Part shown: positions 1 through 8,897 of the stretch, piece after piece
Numbering within the stretch: the first letter of the stretch is position 1
Layout: each line of letters opens with the position of its first letter
Assembly (NCBI GenBank): GCA_963790525.1
Contig: CAWBOV010000004.1
Coordinates: 248,001 to 312,000 of the forward strand
Length of the DNA stretch: 64,000 bases
Origin: CAWBOV01 sp963790525
Lineage (GTDB): Bacteria; Actinomycetota; Actinomycetes; Mycobacteriales; Jatrophihabitantaceae
Reading direction: 5' to 3'
Program-made: the position numbers and the translations under genes
Notes under the pieces: model-generated
The model's database searches: none
What the model was told of the DNA's origin: nothing
What the model saw: the letters and a program-made list of their open reading frames with translations, nothing else

Positions 1-915
1 CACCGCGTGCTCGTGGACCCGGCCAGCGCGATCGAGGAGGAGTACTACGTCTCCTTCCTGCTGGACCGCTCCAACCGCACCTTCCTGGCCATGGCGTCCT
101 ACGAGGGCGGCATGGAGATCGAGCAGCTCGCCGAGGAGCGCCCCGACGCGCTGGCCCGCGTCCCGATCGACGCCACGCAGGGCGTCGACGCCGCGAAGGC
201 CGCCGAGATCGTGGCGGCGGCGAAGTTCCCGGCCGAGATCGCCGACCAGGTCGCGGCGATCCTGCTGCCGCTGTGGGCGACGTTCGTCGGTGCCGACGCC
301 ACGCTCGTCGAGGTGAACCCGCTGGCCAAGGTCGCCGGGGGCGCCATCCTGGCACTGGACGGCAAGGTCACCCTCGACGAGAACGCCAACTTCCGCCAGC
401 CCGGCAACGCCGGGCTCGAGGACACCGCGGCGACCGACCCGCTGGAGCAGCGCGCCAAGGAGAAGCACCTCAACTACGTCAAGCTCGACGGCGAGGTCGG
501 CATCATCGGCAACGGGGCCGGCCTGGTCATGTCCACGCTGGACGTGGTCGCCTACGCCGGTGAGAAGCACGGCGGCGTGAAGCCGGCCAACTTCCTGGAC
601 ATCGGCGGCGGCGCATCGGCCGAGGTCATGGCCAACGGGCTCGAGATCATCCTCTCCGACCCGGCCGTGCGCAGCGTCTTCGTCAACGTCTTCGGCGGCA
701 TCACCGCCTGTGACGCGGTCGCCAACGGCATCGTCGGTGCCCTCGCGGTCCTCGGCGACGCCGCCACCAAGCCGCTCGTCGTCCGCCTGGACGGCAACAA
801 CGTCATCGAAGGCCGGCGCATCCTGATCGAGGCGGCCCACCCGCTGGTCACCCTGGCCGACACCATGGACAGCGCCGCCGACAAGGCAGCCGAACTCGCG
901 AACTCGGGAGTCTGA
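1..915 (+). CDS. sucC: Succinyl-CoA synthetase beta subunit, C-terminal part (5' end outside window)
   Basis: The frame is open at the first base, so the start codon and the N-terminal ATP-grasp region lie upstream; about 304 residues are present. SucC with SucD converts succinyl-CoA, ADP/GDP and phosphate to succinate, CoA and NTP in the TCA cycle. Visible family signatures are the end of the ATP-grasp fold (EVNPLAKV near residue 105) and the C-terminal CoA-ligase domain with GGGASAEVMANG and VFGGIT. The stop is followed after 5 nt by sucD, so the two are one transcript, as in most bacteria. Nothing is unusual apart from the truncation by the window edge. Confidence 0.97.
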   Translation, partial: HRVLVDPASAIEEEYYVSFLLDRSNRTFLAMASYEGGMEIEQLAEERPDALARVPIDATQGVDAAKAAEIVAAAKFPAEIADQVAAILLPLWATFVGADATLVEVNPLAKVAGGAILALDGKVTLDENANFRQPGNAGLEDTAATDPLEQRAKEKHLNYVKLDGEVGIIGNGAGLVMSTLDVVAYAGEKHGGVKPANFLDIGGGASAEVMANGLEIILSDPAVRSVFVNVFGGITACDAVANGIVGALAVLGDAATKPLVVRLDGNNVIEGRRILIEAAHPLVTLADTMDSAADKAAELANSGV

Positions 916-920
916 ACAGC

Positions 921-1802
921 ATGGCAATCTTTCTGAACGAGAACTCGAAGGTCATCGTCCAGGGCATGACCGGCTCCGAGGGGACCAAGCACACCGCGCG
1001 CATGCTCGCCTCGGGCACGCAGATCGTCGGAGGCGTCAACGCGCGCAAGGCCGGCACCAAGGTCGACTTCGGCGAGCACGGCAGCCAGCCGGTCTTCGGC
1101 ACCGTCGCCGAGGCGATGGCCGAGACCGGCGCGGACGTGTCGGTGCTCTTCGTCCCGCCGCCCTTCGCCAAGGACGCCGTGATGGAGGCCATCGACGCCG
1201 CGATCGGCCTGGCCGTGGTGATCACCGAGGGCATCCCGGTGCACGACTCGACGATCTTCTGGGCGTACGCGCAGGGCAAGTCCACCCGGATCATCGGCCC
1301 GAACTGCCCGGGCCTGATCAGCCCCGGCAAGTCCAACGCCGGCATCATCCCCGCCGACATCGCCCGCGCCGGGCGCATCGGCCTGGTGTCCAAGTCGGGC
1401 ACGCTGACCTACCAGATGATGTACGAGCTGCGCGACATCGGCTTCTCGACCGCGGTGGGCATCGGCGGCGACCCGGTCATCGGCACCACCCACATCGACT
1501 GCCTGCGGGCGTTCCAGGACGACCCGGAGACCGAGGCGATCGTGATGATCGGCGAGATCGGCGGCGACGCCGAGGAGCGGGCGGCGGCGTTCATCAAGGA
1601 CCACGTCACCAAGCCCGTCGTCGGCTACGTCGCGGGATTCACCGCGCCCGAGGGCAAGACGATGGGTCACGCCGGCGCCATCGTGTCGGGCTCGTCCGGC
1701 ACGGCTCAGGCCAAGCAGGAGGCCCTCGAGGCCGCCGGCGTCAAGGTCGGCAAGACGCCCAGCGCGACCGCGGGGCTCATGCGCGAGCTGCTCGGCGGCT
1801 GA
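921..1802 (+). CDS. sucD: Succinyl-CoA synthetase alpha subunit
   Basis: 293 residues, normal length. It binds CoA through the N-terminal Rossmann domain (GMTGSEGTKHT near residues 14-24) and carries the catalytic phosphohistidine in the GHAGAI motif (His about residue 250), which passes phosphate to the nucleotide bound by SucC. The ATG lies 5 nt after the sucC stop. A strong hairpin at 1815-1839 follows immediately and probably ends the sucCD transcript. The downstream order (membrane proteins, then purN and purH) matches mycobacteria and other actinomycetes. Confidence 0.97.
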   Translation: MAIFLNENSKVIVQGMTGSEGTKHTARMLASGTQIVGGVNARKAGTKVDFGEHGSQPVFGTVAEAMAETGADVSVLFVPPPFAKDAVMEAIDAAIGLAVVITEGIPVHDSTIFWAYAQGKSTRIIGPNCPGLISPGKSNAGIIPADIARAGRIGLVSKSGTLTYQMMYELRDIGFSTAVGIGGDPVIGTTHIDCLRAFQDDPETEAIVMIGEIGGDAEERAAAFIKDHVTKPVVGYVAGFTAPEGKTMGHAGAIVSGSSGTAQAKQEALEAAGVKVGKTPSATAGLMRELLGG

Positions 1803-1814
1803 CCCGCGGACGCT

Positions 1815-1839
1815 GCCGGTCGGTCACGTGCCGACCGGC
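1815..1839 (+). terminator. Hairpin terminator after sucD
   Basis: Nine-base perfect inverted repeat (arms 1815-1823 and 1831-1839) with a 7-nt loop, 12 nt after the sucD stop. There is no clear U-tract, which is usual for actinobacterial terminators. Confidence 0.6.
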
Positions 1840-1942
1840 GGCCGCACGGGAGACGCCGCACATGTAGACAAAGTGTGACGTATCAGAATCCGTTCTGAGA
1901 ATTCCTTGAGGATTGCGAGCTGTGGTTCGTTCTCCGGCGCCG

Positions 1943-1957
1943 ACCTAGGCGCTAGGT
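1943..1957. promoter_or_regulatory. 15-bp palindrome upstream of the 2015 gene
   Basis: ACCTAG-GCG-CTAGGT, a perfect 6+3+6 inverted repeat 57 nt before the next start codon. It lies in the only AT-richer stretch of the 1803-2014 spacer, so it may be an operator overlapping a promoter. No regulator is identified. Confidence 0.35.
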
Positions 1958-2014
1958 TCGCCGCAGATCGATCCGATCCGCCACGCGCGCCGCGCGCCGT
2001 CTAGGGAGACCAGA

Positions 2015-2821
2015 ATGACCGACAGCACACCACCGCCGGATCCCTTCCAGCCCGGAGTGCCGCCAGCCACCCCGCCGCCACCGGCCACCCCGCCGGTCTA
2101 CACGCCGCCCGCGCCGCCGGCGACCCCGCCGTCGGCAGGTTCACAGTGGCCGACCCCGCAGGAGACTCCCGCCTCGCCGTGGCCGACCCCGCCGGCTCCT
2201 CCAGCCGCGCCCGCCCCGCCGGCCGCCGGCACTCCGTGGCCCGCACCCGGCGAGCCGGCTCCCGGTACCCCGCCCGCGCCGCCCGCGTGGGGAACACCCG
2301 CCGGAACCGGTCCGTCCTCCCCGCTCGCCGGCTTCGACCCGAAGACGGTCGACGCGAAGGACTGGGGCATCCTCGGCGCCGGCGTGCTGGCGCTGATCTT
2401 CTCCACCTTCGACTACTACGTGGCGAAGGCCTCGTTCAAGGGCGCCGGTGCCTCGATCTCCAGCTCGGCCTCGGCCAGCGCCTGGCACGGGTTCTTCGGC
2501 TGGTTCGCCGCCCTGGTCGCCCTCGCGGCGGCCGGACTGCTGGCCGCTGAGCTCTTCGCGCCCGGCCGCATCAAGCTGCCGTTCCCGACCAGGCTCGTGG
2601 TGCTCGCCGGTTTCGCCCTGGCCACCCTGTGCGTCCTTCTCGCGTTCTTCATCCACCCGGGCACCGGGTACAGCACCGGTGTCGCCGGCATCAGCGTCAA
2701 GGTCGGCCACGGCTTCGGCTACTGGGCCAGCCTCATCGTGATCGCAGCGGGCGCTGTGCTGTCCTACCTGCGGCTGCAGGCCACGGGCGGTTCACTGCCC
2801 TGGGAGAACAAGAGCGCCTGA
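2015..2821 (+). CDS. Proline-rich N-terminus, four-helix membrane protein of unknown function
   Basis: 268 residues. The first ~105 are a low-complexity Pro/Ala/Thr/Gly-rich stretch likely to be unstructured. Then come about four hydrophobic segments (roughly 117-137, 158-180, 196-215, 235-252) joined by short loops, so the protein is probably in the cytoplasmic membrane with the proline-rich tail in the cytosol. No enzymatic motif is seen. It resembles in architecture the proteins at 3030 and 8898, suggesting paralogy. It sits between sucD and a DUF5336 gene, the slot often filled by similar proteins in actinomycetes. Function unknown; the coding call is firm from length, codon bias and context. 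Confidence 0.8.
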   Translation: MTDSTPPPDPFQPGVPPATPPPPATPPVYTPPAPPATPPSAGSQWPTPQETPASPWPTPPAPPAAPAPPAAGTPWPAPGEPAPGTPPAPPAWGTPAGTGPSSPLAGFDPKTVDAKDWGILGAGVLALIFSTFDYYVAKASFKGAGASISSSASASAWHGFFGWFAALVALAAAGLLAAELFAPGRIKLPFPTRLVVLAGFALATLCVLLAFFIHPGTGYSTGVAGISVKVGHGFGYWASLIVIAAGAVLSYLRLQATGGSLPWENKSA

Positions 2822-3029
2822 CCGGGCCCGCCTGCTCGCCGGGCGCGCTCGCCGTCGACGTCCCCCGGTCCCGCGAACCCACATGTTCGCGTGGACCGGG
2901 GGTCGTTCGCTACGGTCGGCACGCATGCTCGGTCGCACGGACCGGGCCGATGAGGTGTAGCCGACGCCCGAGCCGGGTAGTCCGACCGTCCGACGCGTGG
3001 GACTCCACCTTCCTGAGGAGATCTGACTG

Positions 3030-3773
3030 ATGACCGCCTACGGAGCACCGCCCGCCACGCCGGCACCGGCGAAGGCCGCGCAGCCGCTGTTCGATCTGAT
3101 CGGCGCCGGCCTCGGCGTCGTGTCCTTCATCCTCGGTTTCCTCAGCTTCTACGGTTACGACGGCGGCGGAGGTTCGACGAAGGGCTTCGCGGCGGACTCG
3201 TCCGCCCTCGCGCTCTCCCTGCTCGCGGCCGCGGTCGCGGCGGCAGTGCTGCTGAGCGAGAAGACGACCCCGCTGCGTCCCCCGTATGCCGCTGCCGCGG
3301 CCGCCGCCGGACTGCTCGTCGCGATCGGCAACGTCATCGCCAAGGGCGACGGCGTGTCGGTCAAGATCGGACTCTGGCTCCTGCTCGTCGTGCTGCTCGC
3401 CCAGACGGTGCTCTTCGCGCTCAGCTGGCTGCAGGCCAACGGCAAGATCATGGTGCCCCGCCAGGCGCAGCCCGCGAGCCACTGGGGACCGCCGTCCCAG
3501 CAGTATCCGGGTTACGGTCAGCAGCAGCCCGGCGGGTACGGACCGCCGAGCACCTACGGCCAGCCGCCGCAGCCGGGCGGATACGGCCAGCCGCCCCAGC
3601 CCCCCCAGCCGCTCCAGCCCCAGCCGGGCGGGTACGGCCAGCCGCCGCAGCCCCCGCAGCAGCCGTCCTCGAGCAGCTTCGGGCCGCCGACGACCCACCA
3701 GAGCGGCTACCTGCCGCAGCAGCCGCAGCAGAACCCGAACCAGCCGCAGCAGCCGCCGACCTTCGGGAGCTGA
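3030..3773 (+). CDS. DUF5336-type four-TM protein (34 kDa antigen homologue), Pro/Gln/Gly-rich tail
   Basis: 247 residues. Four hydrophobic segments occupy about residues 23-145, followed by a ~95-residue tail of Tyr-Gly-Gln-Pro repeats. This is the layout of the mycobacterial 34 kDa antigenic protein homologue (Rv0954 type, DUF5336), which also sits between sucD and the perM-like gene. An AGGAG Shine-Dalgarno lies just before the ATG. The repetitive tail is expected to be disordered and cytoplasmic. Biochemical role is not established. Confidence 0.82.
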   Translation: MTAYGAPPATPAPAKAAQPLFDLIGAGLGVVSFILGFLSFYGYDGGGGSTKGFAADSSALALSLLAAAVAAAVLLSEKTTPLRPPYAAAAAAAGLLVAIGNVIAKGDGVSVKIGLWLLLVVLLAQTVLFALSWLQANGKIMVPRQAQPASHWGPPSQQYPGYGQQQPGGYGPPSTYGQPPQPGGYGQPPQPPQPLQPQPGGYGQPPQPPQQPSSSSFGPPTTHQSGYLPQQPQQNPNQPQQPPTFGS

Positions 3774-3891
3774 CACCGGCTGCGTCCGCGGGCGGTCGGT
3801 CCCGGCGCGGGAGTACGTCGCACGCTGGAAAGGCTGACCGGCCTCGGCGCGCCTGTCCGCTGCGCCGCGCCCGGCTGGGCAGCATGGACAG

Positions 3892-5496
3892 GTGAGTGAG
3901 CAGCGACCGAGGAGCGCGACCAACCGGCCCCGATCAGCGCCCGCCAGGACGGCGGAGCCCACCCGCACCGCGTCATCGAGCCGCACCGCGTCATCGAGCC
4001 GCACCGCGTCGTCGAGCCGCACCGCGTCATCGAGCCGCACCGCGCCACGCAGCCGTTCACTCAGCGAGCCGGTCCTCGACAGCGGCATCCCGACCAGGTT
4101 GGCGACCTCCGCCCGGGCGGCGGCGCTGTGGACCGGGTTCGCCGCCGCCGCGATCGGCGCCTTCGGTTGCGTGGTCGTCGCGCTGCTGTTCTGGATCCCC
4201 GACGCCGCGGCGACCGGCACCACGACCTCGACGATGCGCGCCGGCGTCCTCACCTTCCTCACCGCCCAGCGCGGGGGGCTGCGCCTCAACGGTGTTGCGA
4301 TCGGCTTCGCCCCGCTGGGCCTGACGGTGCTGGCCGGGTGGCTGTGCTGGCGTTCCACGCGTGTGCTGATGGCGCTGCCCGTCGTGGCCGACGATCTACG
4401 TCCGCCCCGGCTGTGGCGCCTCGTCGGACTGCAGTCGGTGGGCTACACGCTCACCTGCATCGTGCTGATCCCGTTCGCCCACCTCGGCACGAGCCATGCG
4501 CCGCTCCTCGGAGTAGCGATCGGCTCCTGCCTGCTGTCGCTGGTCAGCTTCGGCGCGTCGATGCTGCGCCGCACCGACCTGGGCGGCGTGCTCTGGTCCC
4601 GGCTGCCGGATACCGGCCGGATCGCGGTACGCGGGGGTCTCGGCGCGGCGCTCGTGCTGCTGACCGGCGGAGCCCTGCTCGCCGCGGGGTCGACCCTCGT
4701 GCACGGCGGCCGGTTCCTGAGCCTCACGCGCTCGCTCGGTGGCGGCATCACCGGCCTGCCCGTCGCCAGCCTCGACGTGATGGCCGCACCGAACGCCGTC
4801 GTCGCCGCGACGGCCTACCTGACCGGACCCGGCTTCGCGGTGGGCAGCCAGTCGACGTACTCACCGTTCGGCGGCCAGAGCGGGGTCGTTCCCGGATTCC
4901 CCGTGCTGGCAGGTCTTCCCGTGTCCTCCGACGCGTCCGGACCGGTGCTCGCTCTGATCGTGCTCGTCGTGCTGGCCGCGGGCATCGTGGCCGGCCAGCT
5001 GGTGAGCAGAGGCTCGGTCGGGGTGCGGCTGCTGCATCAACTGCGTTCGGCAGCCAGTGCCGCGGTCGTCGCCGGACTGCTGCTCGGAGTGCTGGCCTGG
5101 CTCGCCGGCGGCAGGCTCGGCGCGCACCGCCTGAGCGCGGTCGGGGCGTCGCCGTGGCAGGTCACCCTCGCTGTCGCGGGGGAGGTGGCCGTCGTCACCA
5201 CGGTCACCGTGCTGGTCGGCTGGGCCCGGGGACGCGGCAGCGCGGACCTCTCGACAGCCCTGCCCCGTGCGTCCTCAGCATCGGCAGCGCCGGCGGCAGC
5301 AGCACCAGCACCGGCAGCACCAGTGCCGGCGGCAGCAGCACCAGCACCGGCAGCACCAGTGCCGGCGGCAGCGGCAGCGCCGGCCGTGTCCGCCGAGCAC
5401 GACACGGTCGACCTCAGCGAGATCGACCTCTCGGCGCGCGCGGACGGAGCCGATTCCCGCGCGGCGCCGGACGCGGATCAGGCCGCCGCGTCCTGA
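3892..5496 (+). CDS. PerM-like multi-pass membrane protein (DUF6350)
   Basis: 534 residues from a GTG start. A basic Arg/Ser/Thr N-terminal region (about 1-65, with a six-residue repeat) precedes roughly eight membrane segments. The segment around residues 113-150 (RGGLRLNGVAIGFAPLGL) matches the DUF6350 family signature. The family includes mycobacterial PerM (Rv0955), a membrane protein linked to cell division and persistence; position between a DUF5336 gene and purN is the same as there. The C-terminus (about 455-500) is an Ala/Pro repeat generated by a 36-bp DNA repeat, then an acidic tail. Family call is strong; equivalence of function to PerM is inference. Confidence 0.8.
   Translation: MSEQRPRSATNRPRSAPARTAEPTRTASSSRTASSSRTASSSRTASSSRTAPRSRSLSEPVLDSGIPTRLATSARAAALWTGFAAAAIGAFGCVVVALLFWIPDAAATGTTTSTMRAGVLTFLTAQRGGLRLNGVAIGFAPLGLTVLAGWLCWRSTRVLMALPVVADDLRPPRLWRLVGLQSVGYTLTCIVLIPFAHLGTSHAPLLGVAIGSCLLSLVSFGASMLRRTDLGGVLWSRLPDTGRIAVRGGLGAALVLLTGGALLAAGSTLVHGGRFLSLTRSLGGGITGLPVASLDVMAAPNAVVAATAYLTGPGFAVGSQSTYSPFGGQSGVVPGFPVLAGLPVSSDASGPVLALIVLVVLAAGIVAGQLVSRGSVGVRLLHQLRSAASAAVVAGLLLGVLAWLAGGRLGAHRLSAVGASPWQVTLAVAGEVAVVTTVTVLVGWARGRGSADLSTALPRASSASAAPAAAAPAPAAPVPAAAAPAPAAPVPAAAAAPAVSAEHDTVDLSEIDLSARADGADSRAAPDADQAAAS
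3964..4047 (+). repeat. 18-bp tandem repeat in the PerM-like gene
   Basis: Four complete copies of an 18-bp unit (3964, 3982, 4000, 4018; one base differs in the third) plus a partial fifth copy. Each encodes Arg-Thr-Ala-Ser-Ser-Ser in the basic N-terminal tail. Confidence 0.9.
5290..5361 (+). repeat. 36-bp tandem repeat in the PerM-like gene
   Basis: Two copies (5290-5325 and 5326-5361) with a partial third. They encode an Ala/Pro linker near the C-terminus. Copy number probably varies between strains. Confidence 0.85.
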
Positions 5497-5499
5497 CGG

Positions 5500-5505
5500 T
5501 AGTGT
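5500..5505 (+). promoter_or_regulatory. -10 element of purN, leaderless type
   Basis: TAGTGT ends 8 nt before the purN GTG, and no Shine-Dalgarno lies between. This fits a TANNNT promoter whose transcript starts at or next to the start codon. Confidence 0.5.
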
Positions 5506-5513
5506 GACCCAAC

Positions 5514-6071
5514 GTGCCCGCCCGGCTGGTTGTTCTCGCCTCAGGCGCTGGCAGCACCCTCCAAGCGGTGATCGACGAACTCGGCGAGTACGTCGTCGCA
5601 GCGGGCACCGACCGCCCGGGCTGTCAGGCGATGGAACGGGCCGAGGCGGCGGGGATCCCGACGTTCTCGGTCCGACTCGGTGACTACCCGTCGCGCCCGG
5701 ACTGGAACGCCGCTCTCGCCGATGCCATCGCCGGGTACACGCCGGATCTGGTCGTCTGCGCGGGGTTCATGAAGATCCTGGCCCCGTCCGTGGTCGAACG
5801 CTTCGCCCTGGTGAACACCCATCCGGCGCTGCTCCCGGCGTTTCCCGGCGGGCATGCGATCCGCGACGCCCTGGCCTACGGGGTCACCGTGTCGGGCGTG
5901 ACCGTGCACCGGGTCGACGCCGGGGTCGACACCGGGCCCATCCTGGCTCAGGCGGCTGTCCCCGTCGAGCCGGGCGACGACGAGGACAGCCTGCGCGAAC
6001 GCATCCAGGCCGCCGAGAAACCGCTCTACATCGCCACCCTGCGCACGTTGATCAAGGAGCTCGAGCAATGA
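5514..6071 (+). CDS. purN: Phosphoribosylglycinamide formyltransferase
   Basis: 185 residues, typical for PurN. It transfers a formyl group from 10-formyl-THF to GAR, step three of de novo purine synthesis. The N-terminal substrate-binding loop ASGAGSTL and the catalytic-region motif NTHPALLPAFPG are present, as is VDTGPILAQ near the C-terminus. The GTG start places the first strand of the Rossmann fold at residue 4. Its stop overlaps the purH ATG (ATGA), so the two are translationally coupled. A -10-like TAGTGT just upstream suggests a leaderless message. Confidence 0.96.
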   Translation: MPARLVVLASGAGSTLQAVIDELGEYVVAAGTDRPGCQAMERAEAAGIPTFSVRLGDYPSRPDWNAALADAIAGYTPDLVVCAGFMKILAPSVVERFALVNTHPALLPAFPGGHAIRDALAYGVTVSGVTVHRVDAGVDTGPILAQAAVPVEPGDDEDSLRERIQAAEKPLYIATLRTLIKELEQ

Positions 6072-7624
6072 CCCAGATTCAGATACGGCGCGCGCTCGTG
6101 AGCGTCTACGACAAGACCGGGCTGGAGGAGCTGGCCAGGGGACTGGCCGCCGCCGGCGTCGAGATCGTGTCCACCGGCTCGACCGCGTCGACGATCGCCA
6201 GCTTCGGGGTCCCGGTCACGCCGGTGGAGAAGGTCACCGGATTCCCGGAGATCCTGGGCGGGCGCGTGAAGACGCTCCACCCGCACGTGCACGCCGGCTT
6301 GCTCGCCGACCAGAACGACCGCCTGCACACCGACGTCATCGCCGGACTCGGGATCGAGCCGTTCCAGCTGGTGATCTGCAACCTGTACCCGTTCCGCCAG
6401 ACGGTTGCCAGCGGCGCGGCCGAGGCGGAGATCATCGAGCAGATCGACATCGGCGGCCCCTCGATGGTGCGCGCGAGCGCGAAGAACCACGGCTCGGTGG
6501 CCGTCGTCGTCGACCCCGCCGGGTACGCCGACGTCCTCGCGGCGGTTCAGGCCGGGGGGTTCGACCTGCCCGCCCGCCAGCGGATGGCGGCCGAGGCGTT
6601 CCGGCACACCGCCTCCTACGACATCGCCGTCGCGAGCTGGATCGGGGCCGAGCTGAGCCCGGACGACAGCGGCAGCGGTTTCCCCGGCTGGATGGGACGG
6701 GACTGGGAGCGCGCCGCCGTGCTGCGCTACGGCGAGAACCCGCACCAGCGCGCGGCGCTCTACGTCGACCACAGCTCGTCGGGGCTGGCTCAGGCCGAAC
6801 AGCTCTCCGGCAAGGAGATGAGCTTCAACAACTACGTCGACGGTGACGCCGCCTACCGCGCCGCCTACGACTTCGACGACCCGTGTGTGGCGATCATCAA
6901 GCACGCCAACCCGTGCGGTATCGCCGTGGGCGCCGATGTCGCCGAGGCACACCGCAAGGCCCATGCGTGCGATCCGGTCAGCGCGTTCGGCGGCGTCATC
7001 GCCACGAACCGCCCGGTGAGCGTCGAGCTGGCCGAACAGGTCGCCGAGATCTTCACCGAGGTGATCATCGCGCCCGGCTATGAGGACGGCGCCGTCGAGA
7101 CACTGACCGCGAAGAAGAACCTCCGGGTGCTGCTCTGCCCGCCGCGGTCCTCCGGTGGCCAGGTCGAGCTCCGCCTGATCTCCGGCGGCGTCCTGGCCCA
7201 GACCGCCGACCGGATCGACGCCGACGGCGACGACCCGTCGACGTGGACGCTGGCCACCGGTGCTGCCGCCGACGCGGCCACCCTGCGTGATCTCGCCTTC
7301 GCCTGGCGCGCGATCCGGGCCGTGAAGTCCAACGCCATCCTCCTGGCGCACGACGGGGCTACCGTCGGCGTGGGCATGGGGCAGGTCAACCGCGTCGACT
7401 CCTCGCGCCTGGCGGTCGCGCGGGCCGGCGACCGGGCCGCCGGAGCGGTGGCGGCCTCGGATGCGTTCTTCCCCTTCCCCGACGGCCTCGAGGTGCTGCT
7501 GGACGCGGGCGTGCGGGCGGTCGTCCAGCCGGGTGGTTCGATGCGCGACAACCTCGTCATCGAAGCCGCGCAGGCCGCCGGGGTGACGCTGTACCTCACC
7601 GGGACGCGCCATTTCGCCCACTGA
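6068..7624 (+). CDS. purH: Bifunctional AICAR transformylase / IMP cyclohydrolase
   Basis: 518 residues, full length. The N-terminal IMP cyclohydrolase domain (about 1-200; SVYDKTGLEELA, STGSTA, KTLHPHVHAGLL) and the C-terminal AICAR transformylase domain (KHANPCG, DPVSAFGG, and KSNAI near the C-terminus) complete purine synthesis to IMP. The start ATG overlaps the purN stop. It uses the same folate cofactor that FolD, 2.2 kb downstream, supplies. Confidence 0.97.
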   Translation: MTQIQIRRALVSVYDKTGLEELARGLAAAGVEIVSTGSTASTIASFGVPVTPVEKVTGFPEILGGRVKTLHPHVHAGLLADQNDRLHTDVIAGLGIEPFQLVICNLYPFRQTVASGAAEAEIIEQIDIGGPSMVRASAKNHGSVAVVVDPAGYADVLAAVQAGGFDLPARQRMAAEAFRHTASYDIAVASWIGAELSPDDSGSGFPGWMGRDWERAAVLRYGENPHQRAALYVDHSSSGLAQAEQLSGKEMSFNNYVDGDAAYRAAYDFDDPCVAIIKHANPCGIAVGADVAEAHRKAHACDPVSAFGGVIATNRPVSVELAEQVAEIFTEVIIAPGYEDGAVETLTAKKNLRVLLCPPRSSGGQVELRLISGGVLAQTADRIDADGDDPSTWTLATGAAADAATLRDLAFAWRAIRAVKSNAILLAHDGATVGVGMGQVNRVDSSRLAVARAGDRAAGAVAASDAFFPFPDGLEVLLDAGVRAVVQPGGSMRDNLVIEAAQAAGVTLYLTGTRHFAH

Positions 7625-8226
7625 TCCGGCTGAACCGGACTGGTTCGTCGACGACAGCTTCTCCGACGCGGACCTGCGCGGCCGGCGTTTCGAGCGGGTG
7701 ACCTTCGAGCGACTGCGACTTCGCCGAGGCCGCCATGGACGGTGTGGTCACCGTCGGGTGCACGTTCACCGACTGCAGCTTCGACAAGGCCGATCTCACC
7801 GATTCGCGGCACGAGAACTCGGCGTTCGTGACGTGCAGCTTCGATCGAACGGGGCTGCGCGAGACGGAGTTCGTGCACTGCAAGCTCGCCGGGTCGATCT
7901 TCGACGCCGCCCGGATGCGCCCGACGACGATCACCGGCGGCGACTGGTCCTACGTCGGCCTCGGGCGCATGAACCTGGCCGGGATCGACTTCTCGGGGGT
8001 CCGGCTGAACGGCGCCAATCTGGTGGGTGCCAACCTGCGCGGCTGTTCGCTGCGGGGAGCGGACCTGCGCGACGCGCGGATGAGCGAGGCGATCCTGGCC
8101 GACGCGGATCTGCGGGAAGCACGCCTGGACGGCTTCGACCCCCGGCTGGCCGATCTGCGGGGCGCGCGCGTCGACGTCGGCCAGGCGCTGGGCTTCGCCG
8201 CCGTCTTCGGGGTGCTGATCGACTGA
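7623..8226 (+). pseudogene. Pentapeptide-repeat protein, one frameshift
   Basis: About 200 residues of A(D/N)LXX-type repeats (ADLRGRRFERVTF, TDCSFDKADLTDS, GANLVGANLRGCS), which fold as a right-handed quadrilateral beta-helix. The frame is broken once: an extra C at 7710 between GAG and GAC. Without it the two halves join into one repeat protein. No good start codon exists in frame after the stop at 7584-7586, so the 5' border given here is approximate; GTG at 7698 is the only standard start but removes a repeat. Family members include gyrase-protecting proteins, but many are of unknown role and nothing here identifies the target. Confidence 0.65.
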
Positions 8227-8238
8227 TCCGCGGTGGCC

Positions 8239-8244
8239 TAGGGT
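8239..8244 (+). promoter_or_regulatory. -10 element of the NUDIX gene, leaderless type
   Basis: TAGGGT ends 6 nt before the GTG at 8251 with no ribosome binding site between, as for purN, add and the TetR gene in this window. Confidence 0.45.
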
Positions 8245-8250
8245 CAGAAC

Positions 8251-8730
8251 GTGCCCACCCCCACCTACATCACCGATCTGCGCACGGTCTACGGGCAGGG
8301 CCTGCTCCTGCTGCCGGGCGTGTGTGGCGTGATCGTGCGTGGCGCGGGCGGGGCCGAGGAGGTCCTGCTCGTGCGCCGCAGCGACAACGGCCGGTGGACC
8401 CTCCCGTCGGGCATCGTCGAGCCGGGCGAGCAGCCCGCGGTGTCGCTCGTGCGTGAGGTGATGGAGGAGACCGGCGTCACCGTCCGGGCCGAGCGGCTGG
8501 CGCTGCTGGTCATGGACGAGCCGACGAGCTACCCGAACGGCGACCTCTGCCAGTTCCTCACCATGGTCTTCCGCTGCACCTATCTCGACGGTGTCGCCCG
8601 GGTGGGCGACGAGGAGTCCAGCGCCGTCCAGTGGTACCCGCTCACCGGGTTGCCGGCCCTGGACGGGCGCCAACTCGACCGGCTCAGGGCAGCGCTGCGC
8701 GACCAGCCTGCCACGGACTTCGTCCGGTGA
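8251..8730 (+). CDS. NUDIX hydrolase
   Basis: 159 residues from GTG. The Nudix box is complete: G-x5-E-x7-REVMEETG-V around residues 54-76, giving the Mg2+-binding glutamates for cleaving a nucleoside-diphosphate-linked substrate. Flanking sequence (ITDLRTVYGQGLLLLPGV at the N-terminus, QWYPLTGLPALD at the C-terminus) resembles actinobacterial housekeeping Nudix proteins, but the substrate cannot be told from sequence. No operon partner. Confidence 0.9.
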   Translation: MPTPTYITDLRTVYGQGLLLLPGVCGVIVRGAGGAEEVLLVRRSDNGRWTLPSGIVEPGEQPAVSLVREVMEETGVTVRAERLALLVMDEPTSYPNGDLCQFLTMVFRCTYLDGVARVGDEESSAVQWYPLTGLPALDGRQLDRLRAALRDQPATDFVR

Positions 8731-8832
8731 CCGGAGCCGCCCGTGCGGCCGGGCGCGAGGCGCGTCCGCCGGAAATCTGAGAACCTGGAGGTCGACACGG
8801 GTGTATCGGCCCGTGAACGGGGTACCCCCGAT

Positions 8833-8849
8833 GCACAGCGGCGCTGTGC
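8833..8849 (+). other. Hairpin in the 5' region of the 8898 gene
   Basis: Perfect 7-bp stem with a GGC loop, 49 nt before the likely GTG start. It lies in a 167-nt spacer with no gene and may sit in the 5' UTR. Confidence 0.35.
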
Positions 8850-8897
8850 CGCCGCTGTCAGAGCGACCACCCCGCAGTACCGATGAAGGGATTCCGA

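Noticed and set aside
3964..4047. CRISPR-like repeat array
   Set aside because: Units are contiguous, without spacers, and in frame within a gene.
2910..4358. 482-codon minus-strand frame
   Set aside because: Opposite-strand shadow of the DUF5336 and PerM-like genes; Arg/Leu/Gly-rich composition without any domain.
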